Positions 20,875 to 21,848 of a DNA stretch of 21,848 nt are shown one piece after another. The notes under the pieces are model-generated. The model saw only the letters and a list, made by a program, of their open reading frames with translations. It searched no databases and had not been told where the DNA came from. The position numbers and the translations under genes are program-made. The DNA comes from an uncultured Collinsella sp. (GTDB lineage Bacteria > Actinomycetota > Coriobacteriia > Coriobacteriales > Coriobacteriaceae): positions 1-21,848 of the forward strand of contig CATWID010000028.1 in assembly GCA_958350755.1 (NCBI GenBank). Reading direction: 5' to 3'. The first letter of the stretch is position 1. Every line of letters begins with the position of its first letter.

Positions 20875-21530
20875 TCGTCGCCTCCGCTCTTTTTGCCGCG
20901 CGCCGTGGCGGGAATCGTCAAGCTGACCGTTCCCTTGCCCGAGGCTCCCAGCAGTTCCTTGACGTCTTCGGGGTCAGCCGCCAGCGTCACCCATTCGATC
21001 TTGCCCTCGCGCGTGGAACCGGAATCCTCACTGGTATCGATCACGTACGCGCCGCACAGCCGATCGGTTACGCCGTCTTTTTGCACGTACACGTCCACGT
21101 AGCTGCCCACGCCCGCAGCACCGCCGACCGAGTGCTCGGCATCGACCGCCACCGAAACGGCGACCTTACCCTTAGGCACCTCGAGCATGTGGCTCTCGGC
21201 CTTGGTGTAGACATTGCAGATCACGGCGTTTTTGGGAATACGCGAAGTCGTCACGTCGCCGCGCACCTGGCGCAGCTCGGTCGCCGCGTCACGCGGCAGC
21301 AGACTCGTCAGCCACTCCTGGGTTATGACATTGGTCTCATCGAGGGTCTCGCCCACATCGATATCGCGCGCCGCGACGCATACCTCGACGCGATCGCCAC
21401 CGTACTTGGCCAAGGTCTCAGCCTGGACCTGTTCGGCTTGCGAGCGGATCGACGAGCCGTAAACCATGCAGAGCAGAGCAGCGAGCACGCCCGCGACCAG
21501 ACTGATGGCGATGCGCTTGCTCTTGTTCAC
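20871..21530 (-). CDS. cpaB: CpaB/RcpC-like pilus assembly protein
   Basis: A 219-aa protein with an N-terminal membrane anchor (about residues 6-26, ISLVAGVLAALLCMVYG) and an SAF-like domain (VEVCVAARDIDVGETLDETN). This is followed by a CpaB/RcpC core with KGKVAVSVAVDAEHSVGGAA and VGSYVDVYVQ. CpaB/RcpC is an assembly-associated periplasmic or cell-wall component of Tad systems. In secretin-free Gram-positive systems it may stabilise the pilus base. The GTG start at 21530 has GAGGAG 5 nt upstream and is preferred over an ATG 84 nt earlier. It is the first gene of the operon, with about 250 bp of upstream sequence. Confidence 0.87.
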   Translation of the reverse strand: MNKSKRIAISLVAGVLAALLCMVYGSSIRSQAEQVQAETLAKYGGDRVEVCVAARDIDVGETLDETNVITQEWLTSLLPRDAATELRQVRGDVTTSRIPKNAVICNVYTKAESHMLEVPKGKVAVSVAVDAEHSVGGAAGVGSYVDVYVQKDGVTDRLCGAYVIDTSEDSGSTREGKIEWVTLAADPEDVKELLGASGKGTVSLTIPATARGKKSGGDE

Positions 21531-21627
21531 GGCCGCTCCTCTCATGGCAGTGCCGGGCGAATGCCCGTACCACCATTGTCTGGGCGGCCAGAGTGCAAAG
21601 CGGCGCAATCGCAATCTTGGTTTTCGA

Positions 21628-21659
21628 TGTCAAACCAATCGCTGACCAAAAGCTGACCA
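21628..21659 (-). promoter_or_regulatory. Candidate tad promoter with two direct repeats
   Basis: On the minus strand a consensus -35 TTGACA (21628-21633) is followed 17 bp later by a poor -10 (GATTGC, 21605-21610). GCTGACCA occurs twice in the plus orientation, at 21641-21648 and 21652-21659, 11 bp apart and 7-26 bp upstream of the -35. Good -35, weak -10 and helically phased repeats suggest an activator-dependent promoter. Confidence 0.4.
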
Positions 21660-21728
21660 GCCCGTCAAGCTCGTGGCAAGGTTTTGATCAGCACGTCAGC
21701 AAACTGCATGTTTCGAGGCTTTTCCGCA

Positions 21729-21767
21729 GCAAAAAAGCCGTCTCCCGAACAGTTGGGAGACGGCTGT
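21729..21767 (-). terminator. Terminator of the gene upstream of the tad operon
   Basis: On the minus strand AGCCGTCTCCC pairs with GGGAGACGGCT (11 bp, loop AACTGTTC), followed by T5 and GCTG. It lies just past the stop codon at 21783 and separates that gene from the tad promoter. Confidence 0.9.
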
Positions 21768-21782
21768 CATAGGAAAAATCAA

Positions 21783-21848
21783 TTACAGATGGACATCGGG
21801 ATCGAGCATTTGAGCACTCACGCGCATGGATGACGCCAGGTTTTGGAA
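21783..21848 (-). CDS. 3' end of an unidentified gene
   Basis: The last 21 codons and TAA stop (21783-21785) of a minus-strand ORF that enters from the right edge. The tail reads FQNLASSMRVSAQMLDPDVH, then Leu. It is followed at once by a strong terminator, which supports it as a real gene end. Too short to identify. Confidence 0.55.
   Translation of the reverse strand, partial: FQNLASSMRVSAQMLDPDVHL

Noticed and set aside
21531..21614. N-terminal extension of the CpaB-like protein
   Set aside because: The extended reading MRLRRFALWPPRQWWYG is not a plausible leader, and the GTG at 21530 has a well-placed GAGGAG site immediately before the membrane anchor.

Overview
The window looks like chromosomal DNA from a high-GC, Gram-positive actinobacterial-type genome. 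My best guess is class Coriobacteriia, genus Collinsella or a close relative. This is inferred from overall protein similarity as I remember it, codon use, strong GGAGG ribosome binding sites and a secretin-free Tad pilus locus; no search was run. Every recognised gene except one 57-codon ORF lies on the minus strand, so genes are described in their direction of transcription, from high to low coordinates.

Right part (about 21.85 to 11.94 kb): after the tail of an unidentified gene and its terminator comes one long, tightly packed operon for a Tad (tight adherence) / Flp pilus. The order is cpaB-like, tadZ (cpaE-like), tadA (cpaF-like), tadB, tadC, flp pilin, a single-pass membrane protein, a 72-aa TadE/Flp-like pseudopilin, a TadE-like protein, a 717-aa TadG-like protein, a second TadE-like protein and a DUF192 protein. 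Most junctions overlap (ATGA, GTGA or TAATG), implying translational coupling. No prepilin peptidase (TadV/CpaA), secretin or TadD is present. Four prepilin-like proteins share an Ala-Gln-x-Thr-x-Glu motif where Gly-x-x-x-x-Glu is usual.

Middle (about 11.9 to 5.3 kb): a small toxin-antitoxin-like pair whose first gene carries a one-base frameshift in a G5 tract; tRNA-Phe; a GH5-like protein that appears to lack its catalytic acid/base; then rsmI, metG, rsmA (ksgA) and a TatD-family hydrolase. This is an rRNA-methylation/aminoacylation cluster resembling the metS-yabD-ksgA neighbourhood of Bacillus.

Left part (about 5.3 to 0 kb): tRNA-Leu(CAG), an SPFH/band-7 membrane protein, rlmH, proC, a divergent 57-aa membrane protein, serS, a 125-aa unknown protein with an SOS-box-like operator, and tRNA-Arg(ACG).

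The most unusual feature is a GC-rich hairpin element of about 130 bp placed just downstream of two different tRNA genes (Arg and Leu). In both places the tRNA 3' end and its terminator are duplicated on the far side of the element. The two copies share three hairpins, one with compensatory base-pair changes, and each carries an inverted copy of the T-arm of its own host tRNA. I know of no described element with this architecture.
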